Assembly: GCA_964401455.1 (NCBI GenBank) | Contig: CAYNYI010000124.1 | Coordinates: 1-7,340 of the forward strand | DNA from: CAYNYI01 sp964401455 | Lineage (GTDB): Bacteria; Fibrobacterota; OXYB2-FULL-49-7; CAYNYI01 | DNA: 7,340 nt | Direction: 5' to 3' | Part shown: positions 5,276-7,340 of the stretch, piece by piece | How the letters are laid out: each line of letters opens with the position of its first letter | How positions within the stretch are numbered: the stretch's first letter is position 1 | Program-made: the position numbers and the translations under genes | The notes under the pieces: model-generated | What the model was told of the DNA's origin: nothing | Database searches by the model: none | Seen by the model: only the letters and a program-made list of their open reading frames with translations

Positions 5276-7340
5276 GGCCGGGTTTAAATAGAATTTCTTT
5301 TTTTTTAGTAATCGCGGCATTTTTTTGTTCTTTTGCCTCGGAAAGTCCGGTGCAGCGTTACTGGGTATTCTTTAAAGACCGTGGCCTTTCCGATATCGAA
5401 ATCGAGCACCGGATTTCTGAACTTCGCCAAAGACGAAAAGAACTTGGTACATTTGTACCGAACAGGACCTACAATGAAAACGACCTTCCTCCTAATTCTG
5501 AATATATAAATTCTATAGAAAAAATAACGGATGGAAAGATAATAGTCTCCCGTTTTCTTAATGCGGTGAGTGTGAGCGCTTCAGAATCCGAGCTTTCAGA
5601 GATAGAAAGACTGCCTTTTGTTAAGGCTGTATCAGAGGTTAAAAAGCTCCATATGCCGCCTTCTCCCCCTGAACCAGAAATTCAACGGCCCGCAGCGCCG
5701 AAAAAATTATCTCAATACAGGCTAAAATACGGGGACTATCAGGTCGAAGGTCTGGAAATGCACGGAATACCTGAATTGCATGAACAGATATTTGACAGTC
5801 TGAATGAGTCGCCGGGAAGCGGAATACGCATAGCCTTGCTTGACGCCGGATTCGATACTTCGCACCCATGCTTTGACAGTCTTAATCTTATTGGCGATAC
5901 TTCATTTGTAGACTCAAATACTTTTACCCATGATCAGAACGAACATGGGACTTCCGTATTATCTGTAATGGCATCCTATGCCCCCGGTTTTCTTATAGGA
6001 GGCGCGTACGGCGCTGAATACCTTCTGGCGGCGGTTGAGGTAATGGATTCGGAAACTTACGCGGAGGAAGATAACTGGATTGCCGCTGCAGAATGGGCCG
6101 AACTGAACGGCGCCCGTATTATAAACAGTTCGGTTGGCTACCGATATGATTTTGATGACGCCGGGTCTTCAGGTCATCAATATTCTTTTTATCCGGATTC
6201 GCTTATGGATGGCATTTCGCTGCCGATTTCTAAAGCTGCGGGAATGCTTGCTTCAAAAGGAATTATTCTGTGCCAGGCAGCGGGTAACAACAATCACGAT
6301 AAACTTACCATGATTTCTGCTCCCGCCGATGCCAAAGATATACTTTCGGTCGGAGCTGTAGACAAAACGGGGGTTATAGCTTACTATAGTTCCGGAGGCC
6401 CTACATATGACGGTAGAATAAAGCCTGAAATATGCGCTTTTGGTCACCTCTCGGTTACCGCAGAGAAAAACGGCGGATTTAACTATTCATCGACCGGTAC
6501 TTCTTATGCAGCGCCTATGGCGGCCGGAGCAGCGGCGCTTTTTATGCAGATGGTACCGGGACTTACGGCCGAAGAGTATATAAACAGGATTATTTCAGGT
6601 GCTTCTTCATCGGAAAGCCCTGATACTTCAAATTATATATACGGACACGGCTCTTTCAATGTTTTTAAGTCTGTCAACCTTAATTCGGTAAGCGGATATG
6701 TGTACAATAATTGGTTTTCAAAAGAAGACAGGGTCAAAAATGCTGCCATTATATATGAGTTGCCGCTGTATAATATTATGGATACCGCTTATTCGGGAAA
6801 TTCAGGATACTATAATATTCCGCTTCCGACAAATTTACACATGGGAATTTCATCTGAATTGAAGCTCCGGATAATACCGGATGACACTTTGTTTTCAAGG
6901 GAAACTCTTTCTGTTGATATTGACACGGTAAAACAAAGGACCATCAATATTCCCCTTGCATACCGGGAAAAGCTTTCCATTATAGCCGGCAAAGTCTTTC
7001 TTGAAGGCAAAGCGGATACTTCGGGTAAGTCCGAAATATTTTTAAAATCCGAATCCGTAGGGAAAGACTTTAGTGTTAATTGCGACCGCGACGGGATTTT
7101 CCTTTTTTCGGGTGTTCCTGATGGCACATATTCATTGATTTGCAGAAGACAGGGCTTTTCCTCGTATAAGTCCGGGATTGATATGGTATCCTCTTTCAAC
7201 GTCAAGAGGGATGTCTCTCTTCAAAAAACTGCTCTTTCTGAAGTCAATGTGTATCCGCAGCCTTATACAGGGGGGGGGACTTTAAATATCGATTTTCATA
7301 CGGGGCAGGAAAGCCTGATAAAAGCGCAAATCCACATATA
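5272..7340 (+). CDS. Secreted subtilisin-like (S8) serine protease with C-terminal sorting-type domain, 3' end cut by window edge
   Basis: 689 codons are visible with no stop. Residues 1-23 form a signal peptide (basic start, hydrophobic FFLVIAAFF, likely cleavage after SFA). Residues 29-127 are an I9-like propeptide of the type seen in S8 proteases of Bacteroidota and relatives (YWVFFKD, ELRQRRKELG, NDLPPNSEYI, SRFLNAVSV, LPFVKAVSEV). A proline-rich linker (128-143) follows. The catalytic domain has Asp191 (IALLDAGFD), His225 (NEHGTS), oxyanion Asn339 (QAAGNN) and Ser411 (GTSYAAPMAAG), so it should be active. Residues 473-562 and 570-651 look like two beta-sandwich modules; the second (AGKVFLEG to GVPDGTYSL) is carboxypeptidase-regulatory-like. 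From 656, SEVNVYPQPY starts a FlgD-like/T9SS-type C-terminal domain, so export by Sec and then possibly type IX secretion is inferred. Substrate is unknown; general extracellular proteolysis is most likely. It overlaps the upstream small gene by 4 nt. A T9 tract lies in the signal peptide and a G9 tract at residues 667-669. Confidence 0.95.
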   Translation, partial: MRPGLNRISFFLVIAAFFCSFASESPVQRYWVFFKDRGLSDIEIEHRISELRQRRKELGTFVPNRTYNENDLPPNSEYINSIEKITDGKIIVSRFLNAVSVSASESELSEIERLPFVKAVSEVKKLHMPPSPPEPEIQRPAAPKKLSQYRLKYGDYQVEGLEMHGIPELHEQIFDSLNESPGSGIRIALLDAGFDTSHPCFDSLNLIGDTSFVDSNTFTHDQNEHGTSVLSVMASYAPGFLIGGAYGAEYLLAAVEVMDSETYAEEDNWIAAAEWAELNGARIINSSVGYRYDFDDAGSSGHQYSFYPDSLMDGISLPISKAAGMLASKGIILCQAAGNNNHDKLTMISAPADAKDILSVGAVDKTGVIAYYSSGGPTYDGRIKPEICAFGHLSVTAEKNGGFNYSSTGTSYAAPMAAGAAALFMQMVPGLTAEEYINRIISGASSSESPDTSNYIYGHGSFNVFKSVNLNSVSGYVYNNWFSKEDRVKNAAIIYELPLYNIMDTAYSGNSGYYNIPLPTNLHMGISSELKLRIIPDDTLFSRETLSVDIDTVKQRTINIPLAYREKLSIIAGKVFLEGKADTSGKSEIFLKSESVGKDFSVNCDRDGIFLFSGVPDGTYSLICRRQGFSSYKSGIDMVSSFNVKRDVSLQKTALSEVNVYPQPYTGGGTLNIDFHTGQESLIKAQIHI
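5298..5306 (+). repeat. T9 homopolymer in the protease signal peptide
   Basis: Nine consecutive T bases encode part of the hydrophobic core (S-F-F-L, residues 9-12). The frame is intact at nine. Such tracts can slip, but T runs are common in signal-peptide codons of AT-rich genomes, so this may mean nothing. Confidence 0.85.
7270..7278 (+). repeat. G9 homopolymer at the start of the C-terminal sorting-type domain
   Basis: Nine consecutive G bases encode Gly667-Gly669 directly after NVYPQPYT. With nine Gs the reading frame continues into TLNIDFHTGQ, as expected for this domain, so the assembled length is the 'on' form. In a genome of moderate GC such a pure G run stands out. It could be a slippage site or a sequencing-error hotspot. 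Confidence 0.9.

Noticed and set aside
4967..5320. Minus-strand frame of 117 codons opposite the small gene and the protease start
   Set aside because: It lies antisense across the ATGA overlap and the protease signal peptide, has no family features, and competes with better-supported plus-strand genes.
5320..5335. Cys19 of the protease as a lipoprotein lipobox
   Set aside because: The residues before it (AFFC) do not fit L-[AS]-[GA]-C; a normal signal-peptidase site after SFA fits better.
5639..5869. Minus-strand frames inside the protease (5639-5869, 6253-6447, 6810-7205)
   Set aside because: They are opposite a continuous coding frame with the complete S8 catalytic set and show no motifs of their own.

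Overview
The window is 7.3 kb of ordinary, densely coding bacterial DNA with two divergent gene sets that meet at a short AT-rich intergenic region (about 4851-4996). I find no rRNA, tRNA, CRISPR array, insertion sequence or phage gene. A run of 10 Ns (4163-4172) shows it comes from a draft or metagenomic scaffold.

Left of the intergenic region, on the minus strand, three genes read argF -> uvrA -> GT4 glycosyltransferase. The gaps between them are only 6 and 4 nt, so they look like one transcript. argF (ornithine carbamoyltransferase, arginine biosynthesis) is interrupted by the N run. Its two halves are both well conserved but fall in different frames across the gap, which points to a wrong gap length rather than a broken gene. 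uvrA (nucleotide excision repair damage sensor) is full length with all expected ATPase and zinc motifs. The glycosyltransferase runs off the left edge, probably only a few codons short of its end.

Right of the intergenic region, on the plus strand, a small basic protein of unknown family (92 codons) overlaps by ATGA a secreted subtilisin-like (S8) protease. The protease has a signal peptide, an I9-like propeptide, a complete Asp/His/Asn/Ser catalytic set, two probable beta-sandwich modules and the start of a C-terminal 'VYPxP' sorting-type (FlgD-like/T9SS-like) domain. It is cut by the right edge. A 9-G homopolymer sits exactly at the start of that last domain.

Organism: the S8 propeptide type and the 'NVYPQP' C-terminal domain point to the FCB superphylum (Bacteroidota, Fibrobacterota, Cloacimonadota, Marinimicrobia and similar candidate phyla). 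Clear Shine-Dalgarno sequences before argF and the protease argue mildly against Bacteroidota proper. This placement is inference from two proteins and is of low to moderate confidence. I see no strong evidence for an undescribed system. The best leads are the unknown small gene coupled to the protease, the G9 tract, and the 19-bp palindrome between the divergent genes.
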